A stretch of DNA of 64,000 bases from Chamaelirium japonicum (taxonomy: Eukaryota > Streptophyta > Magnoliopsida > Liliales > Melanthiaceae), in NCBI GenBank assembly GCA_947650365.1, contig CANTAL010000193.1, forward strand, positions 124,001 to 188,000, read 5' to 3'. Positions 12,567 through 20,018 of the stretch are shown here, one piece after another. The notes beneath the pieces are model-generated. The model was not told the DNA's origin and did no database searches. It saw only the letters and a list, made by a program, of their open reading frames with translations. The translations under genes were made by a program, and so were the position numbers. Position 1 is the first letter of the stretch. Each line of letters opens with the position of its first letter.

Positions 12567-14153
12567 GACTGATCGGTCAAATTTGACCGATCGATCAAAT
12601 TTGACTGATCGGTCAAATTTGACCGATCGGTCGAATTCAACCGGTCAAGGTTAGAGTGATCGGTTAAAAAACAGAGTTTTTTGACCGATCTAGTAGAAAA
12701 TTGATCGATCGGTTGATTTTGACTGATCGGTCAAACTTGACTGATCGGTCAATTTTGACTGATCGGTCAAATTTGACCGATCGGTCGAATTCAACCGGTC
12801 AAGGTTGGAGTGATCGGTTAAAAAATAGATTTTTTTGACTGATCTAGTAGAAAATTGACCGATCGGTAGATTTTGATTGATCGGTCAAACTTGACTGATC
12901 GGTCAAATTTGATCGATCGGTCAAACTTGACTGATCGGTCAAATTTGACTGATCGGTCGAATTCAACCGGTCAAGGTTGGAATGATCGGTCAAAAAACAG
13001 AGTTTTTTGACCGATCTAGTAGAAAATCGACCGATCGGTTGATTTTGACCGATCGGTCAAGTTTGACCGATCGGCTAAAATCAGCCGGTCAAGGTTTGGG
13101 CGATCGGCAAAAACACAAGTTTTTTGCCCGATCCAATAGAAAATCGACCGATCGATTGATTTTGACTGATCGGTCAAGTTTGACCGATCGGCTAAAATCA
13201 GCCGGTCAAGGTTTGTGTGATCGGCAAAAAACACAAGTTTTTTGCCTGATCCAGTAGAAAATCGACCGATCGGTTGATTTTGACCGATCGGTCGAGTTTG
13301 ACCGATCGGCTAAAATCAGCCGGTCAAGGTTTGGGTGATCGGCAAAAAACACTAGTTTTTTGCCTGATCTAGTAGAAAATCGACCGATCGGTTGATTTTG
13401 ACCGATCGGTCGAGTTTGACCGATCGGCTAAAATCAGCCGGTCAAGGTTTGGGTGATCGGCAAAAAACACAAGTTTTTTGCTTGATCTAGTAGGAAATCA
13501 ATCGATCGGTTGATTTTGACCGATCGGTCAAGTTTGACCGATCGGCTAAAATCAGCCGGTCAAGGTTTGGGTGATCGGCAAAAAACACAAGTTTTTTGCG
13601 TGATCCAGTAGAAAATTGACTGATCGGTTGATTTTGACCGATCGATCAAGTTTGATCGATCAGCTAAAATCAGCCGGTCAAGGTTTGGGTGATCGGCAGA
13701 AAACACAAGTTTTTTGCCTGATCCAGTAGAAAATCGACCGATCGGTTGATTTTGACCGATCGGTCAAGTTTGACCGATCGACTAAAATCAGCCGGTCAAG
13801 GTTTGGGTGATCGGCAGAAAACACAAGTTTTTTGCCTGATCCAGTAGAAAATCGACCGATCGGTTGATTTTGACCGATCGGTCAAGTTTGACCGATCGGC
13901 TAAAATCAGCCGGTCAAGGTTTGGGTGATCGGCAAAAAACACAAGTTTTTTGCCTGATCCAGTAGAAAATCGACCGATCAGTTGATTTTGACCGATCGGT
14001 CAAGTTTGACCGATCGGCTAAAATTAGCCGGTCAAGGTTTGGGTGATCGACAAAAAACACAAGTTTTTTGCCTGATCCAATAGAAAATCGACCGATCGAA
14101 TGAATTTAACCGATCGATCAAGTTTGACTGATCGGTTATATTCAGCCGATCAG
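12567..14153. repeat. 118-bp tandem array with palindromic GACCGATCGGTC motifs
   Basis: Nine successive units with AGAAAAT-type anchors at 13021, 13138, 13256, 13374, 13492, 13610, 13728, 13846, 13964 and 14082, a 118-bp step (one of 117). Earlier anchors at 12695 and 12849 are spaced 154 and 172 bp, as if one or more copies of an 18-bp subrepeat (GATCGGTCAAATTTGACT type) had been added. Each unit has one or two TTGACCGATCGGTCAA-like palindromes and one foldback stem (GGCAAAAAA/TTTTTTGCC or GATCGGTCAAAAAA/TTTTTTGACCGATC). It lies in the 3' region of the element and upstream of the antisense gene. The short open frames here are repeat translations. Confidence 0.93.
12984..13016. repeat. Perfect 14-bp foldback inside the 118-bp array
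   Basis: GATCGGTCAAAAAA, a loop of CAGAG, then the exact complement TTTTTTGACCGATC. It is the best-preserved example of the stem found in every unit. Confidence 0.9.
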
Positions 14154-14604
14154 GTCTAAGTCTTGAACCTGTACTTTTTGAGGAAGTGGTATAGCTCTTT
14201 CTCCTCCTTTGATCTTCGGTAGAGTCTTGAATATTGATGGAGTTCGATTTTTTCTGCTTCGAATCTTCGGTTTGCCTGAATGCGGTTTTGAACCGGCGGT
14301 CCGGTTCACTCGGATCGGTGGTTTGCTTGGACCGGTGGCTTGTCTGGACCGGTGGTCTGACGCTTCATCTGGTCCCGACTGTTCGCCTGGTTTTGCGCTT
14401 GCTACGGATGGATGCCACATGTATCTGCAAAAACACGCGATTTGATATGGTGATGACACGTGTTATCTCGATTTGTGTGTCTAATTTCCTCAGGATACTT
14501 AAGCTTTCTCTGACTGTCATTTTTGCCTCACGCTTTCAAAATTTTTCGAAGTCCAGACTCTTTGCTTCCAATCTCTCGTTCTTCGTCTCCTTTCGATCGG
14601 TCGA
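14154..14604 (+). promoter_or_regulatory. Presumed promoter and 5' leader of the antisense gene
   Basis: About 450 bp without a credible gene. It contains the inverted repeat GAACCGG-CGGT-CCGGTTC (14290-14307), two GACCGGTGG direct repeats near 14330 and 14355, and the palindromic G-box ACACGTGT (14456-14463). A pyrimidine-rich stretch (about 14555-14595), as in many plant 5' leaders, ends just before the ATG at 14605. No clear TATA box was recognised, so the promoter role is inferred from position. Confidence 0.45.
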
Positions 14605-15444
14605 ATGGCATCCTCCTGCAGTTCGAAGAAGATCGCGGTTCCATCCAAGAGAAAGGGGAAGGAAATTGCTGAAGAAACGTCTATCTCGAAGGGCCGTGGC
14701 AAAGGCAGGGCCGAGTTGATCGAGCTTGGCCAACTGGGCAAGAGGCACCAAGGAGTGGGGTTCGCTTCTGCACCCTCCCATCCGGAGCATATCCCTAAAA
14801 CGAGATTTGTTCTCTGCCCGCAGCTACCTCTGTCGGTGGAACCGGAGTTTGGATATAACATCGGTGGCAAACTTACAAACGTGAAGAGGGAGAAGCTGCA
14901 GAAGTTGCTGGCATGTTTCACAGAGGGAAAGGCTCGCCCAGCGCTTCCGGGAGTTCTATCCGCTTTTGGCATCGATAGGCGGACAATCTTCGTCTCGTAC
15001 GCGAGCAAGGAGCAAGTGATGGGAACCATCGTCACGATTGGCCAGCTCAACTGTGGACTGCGCCTTCCATTGCCGTCTTTTGCCGCGAGGTTGCTGAACA
15101 CCTCTGGTCTTTGTCCCGGGCAGGTTACTGGAAACGCCTGGAGGATCATCTACGCTTTTTGTCGCGTGGAGTCTGACTTCCAGAAGGAACTCAGGGAATG
15201 TTATTCCAGCCTCCCTGAAGGTGAAGAAGCCCGGATCGAGCTAGGGTATTTCTTCTATCACTATCGATGGGCTTGGAGAAAAGACAGCCCATTCTACAAT
15301 CTGACTGGTGTCTCCGCCCTTCGTCCGATCGTTGACACCATCGGCTCTGACAAACTTTATACCGACTGGCCGCTATCGGTGTCTGGTGCCGGACTCCTCT
15401 GTCGGTACCTGAGGTTCCCCGATACAAGGTGCACGAAGAGGTAG
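14605..15444 (+). CDS. Antisense gene, first open segment: Transposase_28-like domain
   Basis: 279 residues from an ATG in a plant-like context (GTCGAATGGC). Residues 1-35 are Lys/Arg/Ser-rich with a possible nuclear signal (KRKGKE, about 16-20). Residues about 60-150 look globular. Residues about 150-187 hold GLRLPLPSF...GLCPGQ...NAWRIIYAF, the pattern I associate with the plant Transposase_28 family; a YFFYHYRWAWRKDSPFYNL stretch follows. The last residues before the TAG at 15442 do not look native. The next frame (positions divisible by 3) is open from before 15390 and reads on as a plausible protein, so an indel lies between about 15380 and 15440. No enzyme motif was recognised. Confidence 0.7.
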   Translation: MASSCSSKKIAVPSKRKGKEIAEETSISKGRGKGRAELIELGQLGKRHQGVGFASAPSHPEHIPKTRFVLCPQLPLSVEPEFGYNIGGKLTNVKREKLQKLLACFTEGKARPALPGVLSAFGIDRRTIFVSYASKEQVMGTIVTIGQLNCGLRLPLPSFAARLLNTSGLCPGQVTGNAWRIIYAFCRVESDFQKELRECYSSLPEGEEARIELGYFFYHYRWAWRKDSPFYNLTGVSALRPIVDTIGSDKLYTDWPLSVSGAGLLCRYLRFPDTRCTKR

Positions 15445-15827
15445 ATATGTACAGTGCAGGAGGAGCTCTCGCGTGGCCTTCGGAACGAGTGGGGGCTGTT
15501 GACAATCTCTTTTTGGAACTGACATGCGGGACTCGATCTTGGAAGCAATTCTCGAATTGCCCGGTTCGACACGGCAAGGCCAACCTCCTCCACCGATCGA
15601 AGACCCGCTATGAAGATAACGAGGTCATCTACTCTGATTATGAGGAGGACCCTCAATCCGGCAAAAATGTTAGAAAAATTCGGATTGAGAAGAAGGCTTA
15701 CGGAGCCAGGCACAGCTTGCCCACGGAGGAGAAATTGGTGATACATCGCCAAGTCCAGGCAAAGAAGAAAAGGAAAGTTCTAGTTGAGGAGGAGGAGAAG
15801 AAAAAGGAAGAGGAAAAGGGGGAATAA
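15390..15827 (+). CDS. Antisense gene, second open segment
   Basis: Continues the protein in another frame after the break near 15400. It holds the PEVPRYKVHEEVDMYSAGG region, a basic stretch (KKKRK near 15765) and the start of a Glu/Lys run, ending at TAA 15825-15827. The same frame continues open directly after this stop with more Glu codons, so the TAA is most likely a point mutation inside the acidic tract. There is no ATG of its own, so it is not a separate gene. Confidence 0.55.
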   Translation, partial: RTPLSVPEVPRYKVHEEVDMYSAGGALAWPSERVGAVDNLFLELTCGTRSWKQFSNCPVRHGKANLLHRSKTRYEDNEVIYSDYEEDPQSGKNVRKIRIEKKAYGARHSLPTEEKLVIHRQVQAKKKRKVLVEEEEKKKEEEKGE

Positions 15828-16307
15828 GAAGAAGAGGAAGTAGAGAGAGAGAAGGAAGGCGGAGATGATAGTGATGATGATTCCGATGACAGCAGTGGCA
15901 GCGACGGAGGAAACGGAGATGATGGGAATGACGAAGATGACGAAGAAGATGGGGGTAAAGGACATGGGGGTGGCGAGGAAGAAATTCCTCCCATCCCCAC
16001 TGGTGGTGCTGAAGGACATGGGGGTGGTGAGGAAGAAATTCCTCCCACCCCCACTGGTGGTGCTGACGAGGACTCACAACCAATCCTCATCGACGAGGCT
16101 AAAGCCCGTAAGATGGAGGGGGTTATGGACACAGAGGGTGATGGCAAGAAGGCACAGCCCGTCTATCATTTCGAGGAGTTGAGGAAGCCGATGCGCTTCA
16201 AAATAAAGTTGTCGAAGAGCGGTGGGGTTGGAAGCAACCCTACGCCCCTTGACCAGATACCCCTTGAGGTGCCTCGTCTTGAGGGCACAACTGAAAGTGG
16301 TGGTTAG
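15828..16307 (+). CDS. Antisense gene, acidic middle segment
   Basis: Same frame as 15390-15827, after the in-frame TAA. It begins with a dense Glu/Asp/Ser/Gly run (about 15828-15955), then two tandem 18-residue repeats with the core GHGGGEEEIPP (15960-16013 and 16014-16067), then a mixed hydrophilic part. It ends at TAG 16305. The next segment overlaps it in another frame, pointing to an indel at about 16295-16307. Low complexity of this kind suggests a disordered linker. Confidence 0.5.
   Translation, partial: EEEEVEREKEGGDDSDDDSDDSSGSDGGNGDDGNDEDDEEDGGKGHGGGEEEIPPIPTGGAEGHGGGEEEIPPTPTGGADEDSQPILIDEAKARKMEGVMDTEGDGKKAQPVYHFEELRKPMRFKIKLSKSGGVGSNPTPLDQIPLEVPRLEGTTESGG
15960..16067 (+). repeat. 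54-bp direct tandem duplication in the acidic linker
   Basis: Two 54-bp copies starting GGACATGGGG at 15960 and 16014, differing at a few bases. The step is a multiple of three, so it keeps frame. Confidence 0.9.
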
Positions 16308-16336
16308 AGGTTGAGCAGCCTCCTTCTCCGTCGTGA

Positions 16337-16580
16337 TCTTTGGCAGATGAGACGGCGGCGCTCTTGGCCGAGATGCAGCAGTTGCCTGGACGACAAGAAG
16401 AAGGGGGTACCTCACCTCCCCAGGATGCTCCCTCTCCTATTCACTTGGAGAGAGGAAGTCGAGTGGGGGATAGAACTCCCTCACCTCAGCCGAAGCCAAC
16501 CCCCGCTAGGGAGAAAACTACCTCCAAGGGTAAGAGCTCCGACCAAGGGAAGGGAAAAGCTCCTAGGGTAGATGCCTCAG
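16337..16580 (+). CDS. Antisense gene, end of first exon
   Basis: An open frame after a TGA at 16334-16336. It begins ADETAALLAEM and continues as a Pro/Ser/Thr/Lys-rich linker ending in VDASG. The last base (16580) is the first base of a codon completed after intron 1. The same frame is open upstream to 16295 except for that TGA, so the stop looks like damage. Confidence 0.5.
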
Positions 16581-16666
16581 GTATTCAGACTATCTTGCCA
16601 CCTTGATTACCTTATCTACGAAGTTTGAACTTATTCTAACTTTCTGAACCCTTGTGTTGATTGAAG
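16581..16666 (+). other. Intron 1 of the antisense gene (86 bp)
   Basis: CAG/GTATTC donor, TTGAAG/GT acceptor, and a branch-like TTCTAAC about 30 bp before the acceptor. Removing it joins two frames at codon phase 1; without splicing the reading stops at 16604. The size and AT-richness fit plant introns. Confidence 0.75.
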
Positions 16667-16803
16667 GTACACCTGCTGGATCTACCCAGAAGATAAAGAA
16701 TTTGGGTGATGTTGACATCAACCACCCCATGGCTGTAATCCGGAAGCTCTGCAAGCTTCCAAGGGCTACTCTGGATGAAGCCTTCGACAGGCTCGAGCTG
16801 GTG
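16667..16803 (+). CDS. Antisense gene, exon 2
   Basis: 137 bp encoding about 45 residues, including NHPMAVIRKLCKLPRATLDE. It is open throughout in the frame set by intron 1 and ends in phase 0 at intron 2. No motif recognised. Confidence 0.7.
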
Positions 16804-16876
16804 GTAGGTGCATCTGCTTGATCGATCATTTGAGTTGTATCTTCAAAATAATTCTAACTCTTTTGTTCTTTTGCAG
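16804..16876 (+). other. Intron 2 of the antisense gene (73 bp)
   Basis: GTG/GTAGGT donor, a TTTTGTTCTTTTGCAG acceptor with a strong pyrimidine tract, and ATTCTAAC as a likely branch site. Phase 0. This is the most convincing splice pair in the window. Confidence 0.8.
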
Positions 16877-17425
16877 AACTCAGCAGTTTTGAAAGTCGTA
16901 AGCAAGCTCTCCAAGAAGGCGGGAGAAAAGGAAGCTTCAGCTGAAGTATCCCATTTGACAGCTGAACTGAAGGCTGCCCGTGAGGAGAGGGACAAGCTGA
17001 GGGAGGTGCTGTCCTCAAAGAAGGAATTTCTCAAGGCCAAGATCGAGGACCTTCGCAAGGAGAAACTGGAAAGTAAGAAGTGGCAGGAAGGTTATGAGGC
17101 TGGGGGTCACGAGCTTGAGTCTTTGAGGAATCGTCTTGCCAAGGTAGAGACCTCGTCCTGTGACCGTGCAGCTGAAAATAAGGAGCTGAAGGAGCAGCTT
17201 GCTGCTCAGAGTAAGGCCTCTGCTGCCAAAGAAGAGGCTTTCAAGAAAGAGTTAGAGCACATGCGAAGTGAATGCGCTAGGTACAGAGAGACGACTGAGA
17301 AGGCGGTGGAAGCACTTAGGGCCCATGCTAGTAGTGTACGATCCTCCAAGGCTTCTGCGGTGAGCAAAGCTCGAGGCGGATCTGAAGGGGAGAAGTCGCG
17401 CGCTCCCAGTGTGGCTAAACCCTGA
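16877..17425 (+). CDS. Antisense gene, exon 3: coiled-coil end
   Basis: 182 codons from AAC at 16877 to a TGA stop. It begins NSAVLKVVSKLSKKAGEKE, then about 140 residues rich in Glu, Lys, Leu, Arg and Ala with heptad-like spacing (SHLTAELKAAREERDKLREV, ENKELKEQLAAQ), so probably a long coiled coil for dimerisation. The tail is Ser/Ala/Lys-rich and basic. The open frame extends back into intron 2 to an ATG-less start at about 16808, but the acceptor at 16876 is the better boundary. A long coiled coil at the C-terminus is also typical of proteins labelled putative gypsy-type transposon. Confidence 0.75.
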   Translation, partial: NSAVLKVVSKLSKKAGEKEASAEVSHLTAELKAAREERDKLREVLSSKKEFLKAKIEDLRKEKLESKKWQEGYEAGGHELESLRNRLAKVETSSCDRAAENKELKEQLAAQSKASAAKEEAFKKELEHMRSECARYRETTEKAVEALRAHASSVRSSKASAVSKARGGSEGEKSRAPSVAKP

Positions 17426-17948
17426 TGTATTTCTCTACCTTCTTTCTTTGTTGTACTTTGTAAACTTGTGATATGAAAAGGCTCACTCCTGTACTTGGCA
17501 ATTTTTTGATAATAGAAATCTTTTTGGTGTTTGAAAGTCGGATGTCTCTTGAATTGAATGTCTTTGAATATCATGTTCTGGATAGCATTGGAATAGATAC
17601 AATCTTTTGAATGTAAGGGGTCGAGTCGCAACTCAATTGCCCAAACTTGTAACTTTGAAAATTGAATTTGAATTGGTGTAACACTTGTATGTGAGGGGTT
17701 GAGTCGCAACTCAAGCACCCAAACCTGTTAGACGATATCAAAATTGATTGAAATTGAATATTGAAATTGAGGGTCAGTTTAACATTTGCTAGTAAGGGGT
17801 TGAGTCGCAACTCTAACACCCAAACTTGTTAAAAGACCTGGTAACTTGAATATGGATAATTTGAACTGCTTCATAACTTGAATCGAAAAGCTGAACACTT
17901 GCATATTTGAAAATTTGAAAGAGAAATTTATTCATCATGGAATTTACA
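17426..17948. other. Convergent 3' region with a thrice-repeated hairpin motif
   Basis: The 523 bp between the antisense gene's stop and the gag-pol stop. TTGAGTCGCAACTCAA (stem TTGAGT/ACTCAA, loop CGCA) or a near copy lies at 17621, 17699 and 17800, each followed within a few bases by a CCCAAAC-type box. A TGATAATAGAAAT sequence near 17507 could be a weak poly(A) signal for the antisense transcript. A termination role is inference. Confidence 0.6.
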
Positions 17949-18425
17949 TCATGGATAGAACAGCTTGAGGTGTCTAGAATTCCAAGCTCGTGGCAATCTA
18001 TCTCCTTCTGGTGAGATCAATCGATAAGAGCCTTTGCCTCCAGCTGATTCGACAATATATAGACCTTCCCAGTTGGGAGCAAGCTTCCCACTGTTGTGTT
18101 CCTTTGTGTTGTAGAAGACTGCTCTAAGGACCAGACTGCCGATTGGGAATTGCCGTTTGTAAACTTTCTCATCATAGGCTCGTTTGATCTTCTGCTGATA
18201 CTTGGCTATACGAAGGGAGGCTTGGTCTCGTAGTTCTTCAGAGAAGTCTAGATCATTGATCCGAAGCTCTTCGTTGATTCCTTCTTCAACTGCTCTGGTC
18301 TTTAGAGTACTTGATATGTTTTCTGTTGGGAGTACTGCTTCCGATCCATATGTTAGACGAAAGGGTGAGAACCCTGTTGATCTTCTCGGAGTTGTGCGAT
18401 ATCCCCAAAGGACTTCAGGTAGGAC
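17949..18425 (-). CDS. int: Integrase C-terminal part (after an in-frame TAG)
   Basis: 158 codons plus TGA, continuing the integrase frame after the TAG at 18426. It starts VLPEVLWGYRTTPRRSTGFS, the usual continuation after the catalytic core, and has a GPY/F-like motif (NWEGLYIV). It ends SRHLKLFYP with no chromodomain, which separates the element from chromoviruses. The ends of integrases bind DNA and help to choose target sites. Confidence 0.85.
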   Translation of the reverse strand, partial: VLPEVLWGYRTTPRRSTGFSPFRLTYGSEAVLPTENISSTLKTRAVEEGINEELRINDLDFSEELRDQASLRIAKYQQKIKRAYDEKVYKRQFPIGSLVLRAVFYNTKEHNSGKLAPNWEGLYIVESAGGKGSYRLISPEGDRLPRAWNSRHLKLFYP

Positions 18426-20018
18426 CTATTCCCACAATCCTTTCTTGTCGTTGAGTTTCTTCTTGAGTATACCAAGAATAGCTCTATTGGAGGCTTCAGC
18501 TTGACCATTGCATTGAGGGTATCTTGGAGTTGAATAAAAAAGCTTGATTCCGTTGTTCAGACAGAACTCACGGAACTTGACGGAGTCAAATTGAGCTCCA
18601 TTGTCAGCAACAAGAACTTGAGGTGTACCGAACCTTGAGAAGATGTTGTGCCGAATGAATTTGATCACTTCATCGTCAGTCTCTCGGAAGAGGGGCACAG
18701 CTTCAACCCATTTGGTGAAGTAATCCGTGGCTAGCAGTAGATACTTCGTTTTGCTTGGGGTTGGTGGAAAAGGCCCCAAGAAGTCCAACCCCCATTGATG
18801 GAAGGGCCATGGACTCGACAATTGGTGAAGCTCATCTGTAGGGAGATGGATAGTTCGAGCGTGTCGTTGGCATGGCTCGCATCTTTGAACAACTTGGCGA
18901 GCATCTTTTGCCATTGTAGGCCAGTAGTAACCTTGTAGCTTCGTCTTGGCTTCAAGAGATCTTCCTCCCGAATGATTTCCACAAGCTCCGGAGTGGATAT
19001 CAATCAGGATTGCCTTTGCTTGTTCTGGACCAATACACTTGAACATCATCCCATTGTGAGATTTGAAGTATAGATCTTCTCCTTGCATGATAAAGCATGG
19101 GAGCTTCCTTTGGAGTCTTCGGGCTTGATTGGGATCTTCTGGTACTTTACCATATTGGAAGAAGTCAAAAATTGATTGTCTCCAATCTCCAAATCCATTT
19201 GCAGTAGTAAGATTCAACATTAATTGATCTCCACTCCCAGATCTCTTTGTAATAGCAAGGATCTGTTGATCGGGGATGGTCTTGGGCACTTCTTGATAGT
19301 CGATCTGCATTTGCCTTCCTCCGAGTGAGTCTCCAAGAACTGAGGCAGCATTGGCTAAGGCATCTGCTTCTCGGTTCTCTGCTCTCGGGATTTGAATGAA
19401 TTCAGCATTAGTAAAACGTTGTTGAAGACGTCGTACTAAGGCCAAATAGAGTCGCATTCTTTCTTCTCGAGCTGTATACTCTCCATTGATTTGCCTTATG
19501 ATCAACTGGGAGTCACTGTAAACGATGATTCGATCTATCCCCAGGGATTCCACCATTTCGAGTCCAGAAATGAGTGCTTCATATTCAGCTTCGTTGTTGG
19601 TGGCATTGAATCCGAGGAGAGTGGCCTTCTGTAGATGATCAAGTTCGGGGGATACCAAGACTATCCCAGTTCCCGAACCGATCGCACTTGAAGCTCCATC
19701 AGTGTAAAGCTTCCATGGAGGAGTTGCAGCAATAGCCTCGAGACTTGGATCAATTTTTGTTGCAAGATTGATTGGAGGATTATCCTTATCTTCCAAGCGC
19801 ATGTCGACATCTTCTTCCCAAGTGCTGGGGTCTTCAACTGGAAAGTCAGCTAGAAAATCAACAACAGCTTGACCTTTGATAGAAGTGCGGGATTCGAACT
19901 GAATCCCCAGAGCACTCATTTCGATCACCCATTTGGTCATTCGACCAGCTCGACCAGCTTTGTCGATGATATCTTTGAGCGGGTGTTCTGAAATGACAGT
20001 GATCTGGTGGGAGACGAA
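18426..20018 (-). CDS. Archaeal-like RNase H and integrase zinc finger and core
   Basis: An open stretch after the TAG at 20019; its first Met is at 19940 (504 residues from there). Numbering from that Met: the second RNase H shows WKLYTDGASS with D81, NNEAEYEAL with E119, YSDSQL with D143 and NREADALA with D193, a full D-E-D-D set. The integrase follows with H316, H323, C354 and C357 (HHCC zinc finger) and then D386, D446 and E482 (D,D-35-E core). Both enzymes keep their catalytic residues here. The extra RNase H is the hallmark of Tat-type elements and is thought to take over from the decayed gypsy RNase H. The segment ends at a TAG inside the integrase, 22 residues after the catalytic Glu. 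Confidence 0.93.
   Translation of the reverse strand, partial: FVSHQITVISEHPLKDIIDKAGRAGRMTKWVIEMSALGIQFESRTSIKGQAVVDFLADFPVEDPSTWEEDVDMRLEDKDNPPINLATKIDPSLEAIAATPPWKLYTDGASSAIGSGTGIVLVSPELDHLQKATLLGFNATNNEAEYEALISGLEMVESLGIDRIIVYSDSQLIIRQINGEYTAREERMRLYLALVRRLQQRFTNAEFIQIPRAENREADALANAASVLGDSLGGRQMQIDYQEVPKTIPDQQILAITKRSGSGDQLMLNLTTANGFGDWRQSIFDFFQYGKVPEDPNQARRLQRKLPCFIMQGEDLYFKSHNGMMFKCIGPEQAKAILIDIHSGACGNHSGGRSLEAKTKLQGYYWPTMAKDARQVVQRCEPCQRHARTIHLPTDELHQLSSPWPFHQWGLDFLGPFPPTPSKTKYLLLATDYFTKWVEAVPLFRETDDEVIKFIRHNIFSRFGTPQVLVADNGAQFDSVKFREFCLNNGIKLFYSTPRYPQCNGQAEASNRAILGILKKKLNDKKGLWE

Larger units (their letters stand above)
14605..17425 (+). pseudogene. Intron-containing antisense gene carried by the retroelement (damaged)
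   Basis: A plus-strand gene opposite to gag-pol. Order: basic N-terminus; globular domain; acidic Glu/Asp-rich middle; Pro/Ser/Thr-rich segment; two short introns (16581-16666 and 16804-16876); a coiled-coil end. The globular part resembles plant proteins annotated as putative gypsy-type transposon (Transposase_28-like), from memory of that family's LPL...F...L..GL.PGQ..PNAWR pattern. Damage: a frame change at about 15390-15440, a TAA at 15825, a second frame change at about 16295-16307 and a TGA at 16334. Extra open reading frames in this position, sense or antisense, are known in Tat-lineage elements. The function is unknown. The introns show it is a real transcribed gene antisense to the element, because splice signals exist only on this strand. 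Confidence 0.75.

Noticed and set aside
12982..13257. 91- and 72-residue frames with repeated Asp-Arg-Ser motifs
   Set aside because: They are produced by the 118-bp tandem repeat on both strands; no independent coding signal.
15380..15445. A further intron to explain the frame change near 15400
   Set aside because: No GT-AG pair of plausible size with matching phase was found, so an indel is the simpler explanation.
14517..16147. Minus-strand frames such as 14517-15149 and 15670-16147 opposite the antisense gene
   Set aside because: Composition (Ser/Pro/His runs) mirrors the acidic and GC-biased codons of the plus-strand gene; no family resemblance.
17949..18425. Centromere-targeting chromovirus (CRM)
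   Set aside because: No chromodomain follows the integrase, and the second RNase H is a Tat feature.
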